Shown piece after piece: positions 28,364 through 35,948 of a stretch of 64,000 bases of DNA. The DNA is from Aquibacillus albus (lineage in GTDB: Bacteria > Bacillota > Bacilli > Bacillales > Amphibacillaceae). Where the stretch lies: assembly GCF_016908325.1 (NCBI RefSeq), contig NZ_JAFBDR010000007.1:62001-126000 (forward strand), in the 5' to 3' direction. A program made the translations under genes and the position numbers. Each line of letters starts with the position of its first letter. The stretch's first letter is position 1. Below the pieces are notes generated by a model. That model ran no database searches and was not told the DNA's origin. It saw only the letters and a list, made by a program, of their open reading frames with translations.

Positions 28364-29183
28364 CTTTTTCCCCTCCTAGATTAGGTAGGCCTTGTAATCG
28401 ATGGCCCCAATGATTCGTTGGACCATTTCCTTTCCCAACACCTAACGTATACTTAATCGCATCCGTTATAAACGCTTTACCAGTCGCAACTGCATCAGCC
28501 ATTGACTTACCCTTGGCTAGCTCCGCAGTAATAACAGCGGAAAATGTACAACCAGTTCCGTGTGTATGCTTCGTGTTCGTCCGCTCCGATTTAAAATAAT
28601 GATATCCACTTTTATCATATAAAACATCCACCGCTTCACCGGTCAAATGTCCTCCTTTAACAACTGCCGCACCTGCACCAAGCTCCTCCACTATGGTTCT
28701 GGCTGCTTTTTTAGCATCGTCTGTACTCGAAATCTCAAAATCTACTAGAATTTCTGCTTCAGGTACATTTGGTGTTACTAATGAAGCCAATGGAACTAAT
28801 GTGTCTCGAATAACTTTTCTTGAAGATTCCTCCATTAATGGATCGCCACTTTTAGCTACCATAACAGGGTCGATAACGTAGTGAGTGGATTTACCTTTTA
28901 ACACACTCGCAACTAATTCCATCATTTCAATCGTTGCAATCATCCCTGTCTTTACTGCATCTGGTTCAATATCTTGAAAAACCGCATGTAACTGTTGTTC
29001 GATAAAAGATACCGGCAAATGATGCACGCCATTTACCCCAAACGTATTTTGAGCAACAACAGATGTTACAACACTCATTCCATAAACTTCTCGTTCTTGA
29101 AAAGATTTTAAATCAGCTTGGATACCTGCACCACCAGTCGGATCCGTACCTGCAATCGTTAGTGCACTTGCTACTTTTGACAT
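28356..29183 (-). CDS. thiD: Hydroxymethylpyrimidine/phosphomethylpyrimidine kinase
   Basis: A 275-residue ribokinase-fold kinase phosphorylating HMP and HMP-P. TIAGTDPTGGAGIQADLKS (about 9-27) is the HMP loop, PVMVAKSGD the mid loop and HTHGTGCTFSAVITAELAKG the catalytic anion-hole region. It closes with KGNGPTNHWG. Located between tenA and thiM in the TPP-riboswitch operon; GAGGAGG precedes the ATG. Compare its paralogue pdxK at 23559. Confidence 0.95.
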   Translation of the reverse strand: MSKVASALTIAGTDPTGGAGIQADLKSFQEREVYGMSVVTSVVAQNTFGVNGVHHLPVSFIEQQLHAVFQDIEPDAVKTGMIATIEMMELVASVLKGKSTHYVIDPVMVAKSGDPLMEESSRKVIRDTLVPLASLVTPNVPEAEILVDFEISSTDDAKKAARTIVEELGAGAAVVKGGHLTGEAVDVLYDKSGYHYFKSERTNTKHTHGTGCTFSAVITAELAKGKSMADAVATGKAFITDAIKYTLGVGKGNGPTNHWGHRLQGLPNLGGEKVE

Positions 29184-29186
29184 AAA

Positions 29187-29876
29187 TTAAACCTCCTCAG
29201 TAACCAGATTGAACGGCCATTCTTCTAGTGTATAACTCATCTCCCAAAAATTATATTCTAGTTGACAGCTCTTAATAAAAGCTTGACGCGCCTTATCTTT
29301 TTCAGTTTCCCCGACTGTTTCAGCCCATTGATCTAATTTTCTACGTAGCTCTGTTGTTACAGAATCCGTCTCTTCCTTTGCATAGAAAGTAATCCACTCA
29401 TAAAAAGGGTGATTAGGATCTGGTTTAATTGTGTCCTGTAAGTAGTGACCAATTTCTAAATACGTCCATGGACAAGGAAGTAGAGCTGCTAATAGTTCTC
29501 CCATACTCCCCTGTTGCGCAGTACTTTTCATATGGCTGACATAATGATCCGCTGTTGGAGGTAAAGGGAAACCTTTTAGGTCGTCATAATCCACTCCAGC
29601 AACTTGACAAAGATTGTTGTGTGGATGAATTTCACTATTTAATATGAAACCAATCTTATCTTGAAAATATGCCATATCTTCCCGGTTTGAACTTTTCGCA
29701 ATAGCAAGTCCATAAATATTAATAAATGCATTTAAATATTCAAAATCAGCTTTTACATAGTGAATCAGAGCTTCCTTTTTGAGATCTCCTTTTCCAAGAC
29801 CCACTACAAATGGATGTTTAAAAATGCCTTCAAAAATAGTGTCTGCTTCCTTTCTTAATTGCAATGAAAATGACAT
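29187..29876 (-). CDS. tenA: Aminopyrimidine aminohydrolase TenA
   Basis: A 229-residue all-helical enzyme of the TenA/Thi-4 family that releases HMP from aminopyrimidines formed by thiamine decay. The active-site Cys lies in LLPCPWTYLEIG (about 134-145), and the Y/D/E residues in VKADFEYLNAFI and QLEYNFWEMSY are conserved. First gene of the salvage operon, with AAGGAGGA upstream. Its natural partner is often a ThiXYZ importer; a ThiXYZ-like importer does exist at 0.8-3.5 kb but is not under TPP control. Confidence 0.95.
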   Translation of the reverse strand: MSFSLQLRKEADTIFEGIFKHPFVVGLGKGDLKKEALIHYVKADFEYLNAFINIYGLAIAKSSNREDMAYFQDKIGFILNSEIHPHNNLCQVAGVDYDDLKGFPLPPTADHYVSHMKSTAQQGSMGELLAALLPCPWTYLEIGHYLQDTIKPDPNHPFYEWITFYAKEETDSVTTELRRKLDQWAETVGETEKDKARQAFIKSCQLEYNFWEMSYTLEEWPFNLVTEEV

Positions 29877-29942
29877 ACGAACTCCTCCTTAAAATTTTTA
29901 AAGAAGTCCAAAAGCAGCACAGGATAATTAGATAAAATCAAA

Positions 29943-29971
29943 AAAACGCTCCAGAAAACTGGAGCGGTTTT
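29943..29971 (-). terminator. Regulated terminator of the TPP riboswitch
   Basis: CGCTCCAG/CTGGAGCG stem with an AAAA loop, followed on the minus strand by seven T. It lies between the TPP aptamer and tenA, as expected for termination control. Confidence 0.85.
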
Positions 29972-30011
29972 GTACATTACAAATAAAGTATATCCCTATA
30001 CTATCCCGTCT

Positions 30012-30097
30012 CCACTTTCCTACGCTGGTACTAACCAGTTCAGGTTCAAAGGGACAAAGGCAAAAACCTTATCTCAGCCATTGGGCGCCCCTAGTGG
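30012..30097 (-). promoter_or_regulatory. TPP riboswitch (THI box)
   Basis: The minus strand shows AGGGGCGCCC, GGCTGAGAT, CCCTTTGAACCTGAACTGG and TAGTACCAGCGTAGG in order. The P1 stem pairs CCACT with AGTGG. All are conserved blocks of the thiamine pyrophosphate aptamer. Confidence 0.97.
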
Positions 30098-30118
30098 ACT
30101 TCCTATTTACTTACTTCT

Positions 30119-30147
30119 AATAAAACACTATATGCTTTTATTGTCAA
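30119..30147 (-). promoter_or_regulatory. SigmaA promoter of the thiamine operon
   Basis: Perfect TTGACA (30142-30147), 17-base spacer, TTTATT (30119-30124), about 20 bases before the riboswitch. Confidence 0.6.
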
Positions 30148-30231
30148 ACAAAGAACATGAATTGGATGACACGCACTTATAGTGGAATATTCCAACATCA
30201 CGACTCAATGATGAACGGTACAGCTCTGATT

Positions 30232-30813
30232 TTATTTCTCCGTTAAATTCCACTTTTGATCGCCACCCTTTGGCTTATACGATTTAAGCATTTGAAGCAA
30301 TGCTTGAGGTTCTGCAGATGATTGAATCAAGTCTCGATTGGAAGCTTTCGAAAACTGTTCTTCAATGCTATATTCCACCAACCTTAATAGTGGGTCGTAA
30401 TATCCGTTTACATTTAGTACACCGATTGGTTTATCATGAATACCAATTTGAGCCCAGCATAAAACTTCAAATAATTCTTCAAAAGTGCCCAATCCACCAG
30501 GAAGGGCAATATAGCCATCAGCCAATTCACTCATTTTAGCCTTTCGTTCATGCATCGATTCAACTTCTATCAATTTCGTTAACTTATTATGTACAATTTC
30601 ACCCTTGAACAAGCCTTTTGGCATGACACCAATTACTTCTCCACCAGATTCTAATACACTATTCGCTAAACTACCCATCAGTCCTGTGTTTGAACCACCA
30701 TAAACCAACGTGTATCCATTATTCCCTAATTCTTTTCCTAGTTTCTTGGCATATAAATCATATTCTGGATGTTTACCAAAGCTAGATCCAGCAAATACAC
30801 AAATAGACTTCAT
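30232..30813 (-). CDS. LOG family protein (nucleotide 5'-monophosphate phosphoribohydrolase-like)
   Basis: A 193-residue Rossmann-fold protein. The LOG signature PGGLGTFEELFEVLCWAQ (about 95-112), and YGGSNTGLMGSLANSVL and VESMHERKAKM earlier, match the TIGR00730/YvdD type. These hydrolyse AMP or cytokinin riboside monophosphates to base and ribose 5-phosphate. The start is uncertain: the ATG at 30813 begins the conserved fold, but a GTG at 30828 is closer to an A/G-rich stretch. No operon partner. Confidence 0.85.
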   Translation of the reverse strand: MKSICVFAGSSFGKHPEYDLYAKKLGKELGNNGYTLVYGGSNTGLMGSLANSVLESGGEVIGVMPKGLFKGEIVHNKLTKLIEVESMHERKAKMSELADGYIALPGGLGTFEELFEVLCWAQIGIHDKPIGVLNVNGYYDPLLRLVEYSIEEQFSKASNRDLIQSSAEPQALLQMLKSYKPKGGDQKWNLTEK

Positions 30814-31024
30814 TTGGAACACCGTCACTTTCTAATGTTTTCACTAATTAATTAAGCAATATATTTATTACAAAATTACTAGAAAAATCACTTGCAAATT
30901 AGTATGCTTTTCTACCTTATATTCTTTCTTTATAGGCTTTACATGATTTTCCCCTGCATTCATTTAGTTTCAAAAATTTTTACACGTCTATTCAATAAAA
31001 TTAGAAAAGCTTGTTTATTTTTTA

Positions 31025-31573
31025 TCATTCAGGTATTCCAATACTATCTAACGGCCAAATGCGCATTTTCACATCTCCGATTATCGCATCCTCAGATACA
31101 AAGCCAAACGATCGACTGTCCTTACTAATTGTACGGTTGTCACCAAGTACAAAATAGTGTCCTTCTGGAACAACTGACTCACTAGTAACCTGCTCCAAAG
31201 TAAAATCTTCTGTTAATCTATCATTAGACTTTAACTTTCTTTTATAGCTGTCTAAATATGGTTCTTCAAATGGTTTACCATTTATAAAAAGAATATCTTC
31301 CTTTACTTTAATCGTATCTCCAGGTACACCAATCACTCTCTTCACGTAATTTTCACTTGAATCGGGAGCCTTAAAAGCAATCTCATCAAAGCGATCAATG
31401 GAGCTTATTTTGCTTAAAATAATTCGGTCCCCATCCTTAAGATTTGGCATCATTGACTCCCCTTGGACGATTGAAGGTGTCACTAAGAAATGTCTGCAAA
31501 CCATAACAATTAACAAAGCTATAATTAATGCTTTTATCCAAGATAATACTTCCTCTAAAAAACCATTTTTCAT
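31025..31573 (-). CDS. sipS: Type I signal peptidase
   Basis: A 182-residue membrane-anchored serine protease that cuts secretory signal peptides. One N-terminal helix (about 13-29) is followed by the catalytic Ser in QGESMMPNL (about 38-46), the Lys general base in YVKRVIGVPGD, and the box E sequence GHYFVLGDNRTISKDSRSFG. Size and single helix fit the Bacillus SipS/T type. AAGGA lies nine bases before the ATG. It is one of possibly several paralogues, so the exact Sip name is provisional. Confidence 0.93.
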   Translation of the reverse strand: MKNGFLEEVLSWIKALIIALLIVMVCRHFLVTPSIVQGESMMPNLKDGDRIILSKISSIDRFDEIAFKAPDSSENYVKRVIGVPGDTIKVKEDILFINGKPFEEPYLDSYKRKLKSNDRLTEDFTLEQVTSESVVPEGHYFVLGDNRTISKDSRSFGFVSEDAIIGDVKMRIWPLDSIGIPE

Positions 31574-31670
31574 TATTCACAATCCTTTTTTACTCTCATT
31601 TTATTAACATAATCATTATTTATTCTATCAAGTTATTGAACTCCACCTTCTATTATAACCAGACAAATAT

Positions 31671-31699
31671 TTGATAGTACTATTTTGTTATTTTATACT
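31671..31699 (+). promoter_or_regulatory. SigmaA promoter of the MFS gene
   Basis: TTGATA (31671-31676), 17-base spacer, TATACT (31694-31699). A palindrome ATAGTACTAT (31674-31683) overlaps the -35 and could be an operator. Confidence 0.6.
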
Positions 31700-31742
31700 T
31701 TGTAGATGGGAATGAAAACATTTTAACACAGGAGTCTTAAAT

Positions 31743-32951
31743 GTGAATAAAATAAATGGTAGAAATAACCAAAAATTTACAAAAATCATTTTAATTGTAA
31801 GTATTATTCTTGTAGCATTTAATTTAAGACCAGCAATAACTTCCGTTGGCCCACTAATTGGAATAATTAAAGATGATCTTCATTTAGCCAACTGGAACGC
31901 CGGATTAATTACTAGCTTACCTCTATTGGCTTTTGCAACAATGTCTCCGATTGCACCTAAAATTGCAAATCGTTTTGGAAATGAACGAACATTGCTATTG
32001 GGGTTAATGATTTTATTTTTAGGAATTGTTACTCGTTCTATCGCTTTAACAATCACACTCTATATCGGAACAACACTCGTCGGCTTAGGTATTGCAATTT
32101 GTAATGTGTTGTTACCTGGATTAATCAAAGGAAAGTATCCCGAAAAAATAGGATTAATGACTTCTGTTTACACGACAAGCATGTCTATCTTGGCTGCGGC
32201 CGGATCAGGACTAAGTGTACCATTAGCAAAAGGTTTAGATTTGGGCTGGCAAAAATCGTTATTAAGTTGGGCATTACTTACGGGTATTAGTATTATCGTG
32301 TGGATCATTTTGATCAAAATACAAACAAACGAGGAAACAAAGAGAATTTATGAACCTTCTGCTACAAAGCTCTTATCATCTATGGTGGCATGGCAGGTTA
32401 CATTGTTTATGGGGCTTCAATCCTTTTTATTCTATGTAACAATTGCCTGGTTACCAGAAATACTGCATCATTCAGGTTTTTCTATTGTTACTGGGGGATG
32501 GCTTCTTTCCTATATGCAGTTCATTAGTTTACCCGCAACCTTTCTAACTCCTATTCTGGCTGGTCGTGTTAAAAACCAACAAGGGATAGTAATAGGTATT
32601 GGTGTACTTGCAATTACGGGTTATAGTGGACTTTTAATTGGTGGAACACTAAGCATAATGTTCCTGTGGATTACATTAATTGGCTGTGCCTTAGGATCCA
32701 GTATTAGTTTGTCACTTGTATTATTGGGCCTACGTTCTACAAATTCCAGACAAGCCGCTGAGCTTTCAGGAATGGCTCAGTCGTTCGGCTATTTACTAGC
32801 TTCCATAGGACCGATATCTATCGGTTTTATTTATGATGTTACGAGTAATTGGTCTATTCCTCTTATTACTATTATTATCCTTGCTGTCTGCCTGATTATT
32901 TTCGGTCTTGGAGCGGGCAGAAACAAATATGTACTTAAAGCCGATAGTTAA
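31743..32951 (+). CDS. MFS transporter, CynX/NimT (YycB-like) family
   Basis: A 402-residue protein with twelve predicted helices. The first helix contains VAFNLRPAITSVGPL, a hallmark of the cyanate/nitroimidazole transporter group (CynX, NimT, B. subtilis YycB). The loop between helices 2 and 3 (KIANRFGNERTLLLG) is the MFS A-motif. No cyanase or other substrate clue lies nearby, so the cargo is unknown; some relatives export 2-nitroimidazole or amino-acid analogues. The start is a GTG at 31743, eight bases after AGGAG. Confidence 0.85.
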   Translation: MNKINGRNNQKFTKIILIVSIILVAFNLRPAITSVGPLIGIIKDDLHLANWNAGLITSLPLLAFATMSPIAPKIANRFGNERTLLLGLMILFLGIVTRSIALTITLYIGTTLVGLGIAICNVLLPGLIKGKYPEKIGLMTSVYTTSMSILAAAGSGLSVPLAKGLDLGWQKSLLSWALLTGISIIVWIILIKIQTNEETKRIYEPSATKLLSSMVAWQVTLFMGLQSFLFYVTIAWLPEILHHSGFSIVTGGWLLSYMQFISLPATFLTPILAGRVKNQQGIVIGIGVLAITGYSGLLIGGTLSIMFLWITLIGCALGSSISLSLVLLGLRSTNSRQAAELSGMAQSFGYLLASIGPISIGFIYDVTSNWSIPLITIIILAVCLIIFGLGAGRNKYVLKADS

Positions 32952-32969
32952 GATGAATATACAATTAGT

Positions 32970-32996
32970 AGAACCGGGCAAAATATGCCCGGTTCT
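32970..32996. terminator. Bidirectional terminator, MFS gene / monooxygenase gene
   Basis: 11-bp stem AGAACCGGGCA/TGCCCGGTTCT, loop of five, flanked by T and A runs between convergent genes. Confidence 0.85.
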
Positions 32997-34166
32997 TTAT
33001 ACTTTGTATGTATATTCATCATTAAGTAACCAATTACCAATATTTTTCCGTTTATGATCAAGCGGATTTTGAAGGGTATAGGTTCGAACGTTTCTCCAAA
33101 AACGATCCAAGCCATATCGCTTATCAGCTGACCCTTCCCCCATCACTTCAAAAATATCATTGGTTATATCTAAACCTACTGTAGTGGCCGCAACATGGGC
33201 AGCATCCGTTTGCAGCAAACATTGCCCTCTTTCCTCTTCTGATAACGCGTGCTCTTTTTCCCATGCCACATCAATTAATCTACTAGCTTTCTCAACAATG
33301 CTTATGACACCTTGAAGCTTTATCCACAAATCCCCATATTTTCTTAATACAAAAGGGTCTCTATCATTTGATTCTGCTTCAGAAAGTGGATAAGGATGTG
33401 AAATTGATTTCGTATAAACCGCAGCATCAGTGAGTGATCCTTCAGCAGTTCCAGTAATAACGTTAGCTAATAGCAATTCATTAAGAACATCACCGATTGT
33501 AGAAAATGGTGAAATAGATGCATAATTACGATCGAGAATTTCATTTTTTTCCACTATTACATTAGTAAATGTAACAGTACCACTTTCTGTTTGCTTTTGT
33601 CCTATTCCATCCCAGTCATCATTTACGGTTACTCCCTCACGGTCGATGGGAATTACCGCTCCACCTATCCCAGCTTCATCCGATAACTCAAGCCATGATA
33701 TTAATACTCGATCTGCATCTTGACTACCAACACTATACGTTTTCTTTCCATTTAAAATGACACGGTTACCTTCACTTATTCCTATAAGCTCCTTATTAAA
33801 GGGATAAAAACACCCGCCCCAAAACCAATCATTTTTCACAGATTCCTTATAAAAGTGCGCTTTTTGCTTGGAAGAACAAGTTAGATGTGGATTAACCAGC
33901 TGCAAAAAATGGTTGCCATATAAGTAAGCAATAGAAGGATCTGTTTTTGCAAATTCACGAACTAATCGAAAAACGGTGGACCAGCTTTCACCCTCACCAC
34001 CGTACATTTGTGGCACAATCAAATGTAATAGGCCACTTTCACGGATTGCATCTTTTTCCTTCTTTGGTATTCCACCAATTCTATCACGCTCAACAGCATC
34101 CTCAGAAAAAATTCCCGCTAAAGCAGAGGCTTTTTCTAAGTAACATGTATTTGTTGCTATATTCAT
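32997..34166 (-). CDS. Flavin-dependent monooxygenase of the acyl-CoA-dehydrogenase fold (DszC/SfnB-like)
   Basis: A 389-residue protein with the acyl-CoA dehydrogenase architecture: helical N-terminal domain (about 1-110), beta-barrel middle (GKKTYSVGSQDADRVLISW, about 139-157) and helical C-terminal domain. It lacks the clear catalytic Glu context of true dehydrogenases and resembles the FMNH2-using monooxygenases DszC and SfnB, which open sulfones or thiophenes for sulfur. Its partner upstream is an SsuE-like FMN reductase, and the pair follows a SAM-I riboswitch. A sulfur-scavenging role is therefore well supported; the exact organosulfur substrate is not known. GGGGGGAG precedes the ATG. 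Confidence 0.8.
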   Translation of the reverse strand: MNIATNTCYLEKASALAGIFSEDAVERDRIGGIPKKEKDAIRESGLLHLIVPQMYGGEGESWSTVFRLVREFAKTDPSIAYLYGNHFLQLVNPHLTCSSKQKAHFYKESVKNDWFWGGCFYPFNKELIGISEGNRVILNGKKTYSVGSQDADRVLISWLELSDEAGIGGAVIPIDREGVTVNDDWDGIGQKQTESGTVTFTNVIVEKNEILDRNYASISPFSTIGDVLNELLLANVITGTAEGSLTDAAVYTKSISHPYPLSEAESNDRDPFVLRKYGDLWIKLQGVISIVEKASRLIDVAWEKEHALSEEERGQCLLQTDAAHVAATTVGLDITNDIFEVMGEGSADKRYGLDRFWRNVRTYTLQNPLDHKRKNIGNWLLNDEYTYKV

Positions 34167-34234
34167 TCTTAGACTCCCCCCTTGACCAACATTGATTTTT
34201 CTATTTTTATCAATGTGTTCGTACCACCTTAAAA

Positions 34235-34789
34235 TTAAGTCAAATATTCTGTCAGTGCTTTTTGTTTGTTTATAAACTGTACAAAGTAATCTAATTGCTT
34301 TTCTAATCGTTCAGCTGCTTCTGGATCAGTCACTGGATGCAGTGTATTTGCCTTATCAATTTGATTGTCAAGCAAATAAACCCCTTTTAAATTTTGTCCC
34401 TTCAATGAAGCTAACAATGGTTTTAGCGCATACTCAATTGCAAGCAAATGGGCTCCGCTACCACCAGTCATTATCGGAAAAACTGGCGTATCCTGTAAAA
34501 CATCTTGAGGAAGCAAATCAATCAATGCCTTTAACACACCAGAATAGGAAGCCTTGTAAACTGGTGATCCTATAATGATACCTTTTGCATTCTGTAATGA
34601 TTGTGCGATATGTTGAATATCCGGACTATCAAATCGGGCATAAAATAAATCCTCCGGCGAAAAATCTCTAACAGATATATTTATCGTTGAGAAACCTTCC
34701 TTTTCTAATAAGTCGCTTAAATACCTTAGTACTGATTCCGATCTTGACGGATATGTTGGACTTCCTGACAATAATACAATTTCACTCAT
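34235..34789 (-). CDS. ssuE: NAD(P)H-dependent FMN reductase, SsuE-like
   Basis: A 184-residue flavodoxin-fold reductase. LLSGSPTYPSRSESVLRYL (about 6-24) is the FMN phosphate loop, GIIIGSPVYKASYSGVLKAL (about 70-89) the family motif with the pi-helix region, and PIMTGGSGAHLLAIE follows. SsuE reduces FMN for a partner monooxygenase of sulfonate or sulfone use. The partner here is the DszC/SfnB-like gene 68 bases downstream. First gene of the SAM-riboswitch unit; GGGGAG precedes the ATG. Confidence 0.9.
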   Translation of the reverse strand: MSEIVLLSGSPTYPSRSESVLRYLSDLLEKEGFSTINISVRDFSPEDLFYARFDSPDIQHIAQSLQNAKGIIIGSPVYKASYSGVLKALIDLLPQDVLQDTPVFPIMTGGSGAHLLAIEYALKPLLASLKGQNLKGVYLLDNQIDKANTLHPVTDPEAAERLEKQLDYFVQFINKQKALTEYLT

Positions 34790-34855
34790 TTGAAGTTCTC
34801 CCCTCGATTTTAAAAATTAAGTTAATCCAATGATGAAGCCTTATTTTCAGGCACT

Positions 34856-34890
34856 AAAAAACCTCTTTTCGTCCTTAGGAGAAAAGAGGT
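34856..34890 (-). terminator. Regulated terminator of the SAM riboswitch
   Basis: ACCTCTTTTC/GAAAAGAGGT stem (10 bp, 10-base loop) followed by a T run on the minus strand, between the aptamer and ssuE. Confidence 0.9.
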
Positions 34891-34906
34891 AACTGTATTT
34901 ATCCAT

Positions 34907-35020
34907 TCTTATCTCCCAAGAATATTACTCTATTCTTGCTGGAAGTAGCACCTTTCTGATCCACGTCAGAGGTTGCTGAAGCTTTCATCAGGCCAGTTCC
35001 CTCAGCTTCTCTTGATAAGA
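34907..35020 (-). promoter_or_regulatory. SAM-I riboswitch (S box)
   Basis: The minus strand contains TCTTATCAAGAGAAGCTGAG, GGAACTGGCCTGATGAAAGC, CAGCAACC, AAGGTGCTA, TTCCAGCAA and the closing GATAAGA of P1 in S-box order. High SAM should stop transcription of ssuE and the monooxygenase. Confidence 0.97.
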
Positions 35021-35039
35021 CTCTATTCAATTGTGAATA

Positions 35040-35068
35040 AGCATAAATCCCTTTTATGGATAAGTCAA
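35040..35068 (-). promoter_or_regulatory. SigmaA promoter of the SAM-riboswitch unit
   Basis: TTGACT (35063-35068), 17-base spacer, TATGCT (35040-35045) on the minus strand, about 20 bases before the S box. Confidence 0.55.
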
Positions 35069-35353
35069 CAAAAAATTCATCTTACGTGTTCAAGTTTTAT
35101 TTAAAAATTCTAATTACTTTTCATAATAATAGCAATAGTTATTACTGTCAATGAAAAATTTTAAAGTGCCTTTTAAAAAGGGTCACTCTTGGCTCGTACA
35201 ATAAAGTGCTATACACCATAAAAGCGTGGTTTATCTGATATAAAATGGTCATCTATTTAAATACCTTCTCGATGAAAAAACATTTCATTTTACTTGATAA
35301 TACGTCAAATTACTACATTTTTTGCACCTATTTTATTTTATTTACAAAAAAAT
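35069..35353. other. AT-rich gap between ssuE and yuaF units
   Basis: No reading frame with an SD and no further conserved RNA was seen in these 285 bases. They separate the divergent SAM-riboswitch and yuaF promoters. Confidence 0.5.
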
Positions 35354-35379
35354 GGGAACTTTTTAATCGATAAGACGTA
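35354..35379 (+). promoter_or_regulatory. SigmaW-like promoter of yuaF-floT
   Basis: GGGAAC (35354-35359), exactly 16 bases, CGTA (35376-35379). B. subtilis sigmaW promoters read TGAAAC-N16-CGTA, and yuaFGI is a known sigmaW operon there. Confidence 0.65.
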
Positions 35380-35419
35380 TACATTACTGTGAACAAATAA
35401 TGAAAGGGGTTGTGTTTGT

Positions 35420-35932
35420 ATTGTAGCATTAGAAATTTATTGGTGGTTGTTATTTGGAAGCCTGGGTTTCGCAATCATTTCCATCTTTTTAGGAGATATT
35501 TTGGAAAGTGTTTTTGATGGCTTATCCGAGTTCCTCAATCCTTTATTATTATTTGGAACATTATCTGTTATTGGTGGATCAGGTGTACTATTAACAAAAT
35601 ATTCCGAATTAAACGGATTGATTGTGTTGCTCTCAAGCGTACTTATTGGAGGAGCTGCCTACTTTCTCATCTATTATTTCATGGTTATACCTATGGCAAA
35701 TGCTGAATCTTCCACCTCTATTTCCATTAATGATTTAGAAGGAGCAATCGGCGAAGTAATTACAACTATTCCTGCTGATGGAATGGGTGAAGTGTTTATC
35801 CAATCACCCAATGGTAGTCGAAATGAAATTGCAAAAAGCTTTGATAAACAGGAGATTAAACAAGGAACAAAGATCCTAGTCATTCAAGTAGAGGATCAAA
35901 TTTTGTTTGTATCTGAGTTAACAGAATTATAA
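35420..35932 (+). CDS. yuaF: NfeD-like membrane protein YuaF, flotillin partner
   Basis: A membrane protein of about 170 residues: three hydrophobic helices (about 8-28, 38-58 and 63-85) and a C-terminal OB-fold NfeD domain (about 100-170, with GAIGEVITTIPADGMGEV). In B. subtilis YuaF works with the flotillin YuaG/FloT in membrane organisation, and the same order is seen here. The start is unusual. In frame there is only an ATT at 35420, ten bases after AAAGGGG, and a TTG at 35447 with no usable SD. The ATT start yields the expected length. Expressed from a sigmaW-like promoter, so probably part of the envelope-stress response. Confidence 0.82.
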   Translation: MVALEIYWWLLFGSLGFAIISIFLGDILESVFDGLSEFLNPLLLFGTLSVIGGSGVLLTKYSELNGLIVLLSSVLIGGAAYFLIYYFMVIPMANAESSTSISINDLEGAIGEVITTIPADGMGEVFIQSPNGSRNEIAKSFDKQEIKQGTKILVIQVEDQILFVSELTEL

Positions 35933-35948
35933 ATTTAGGAGGAGAAAG

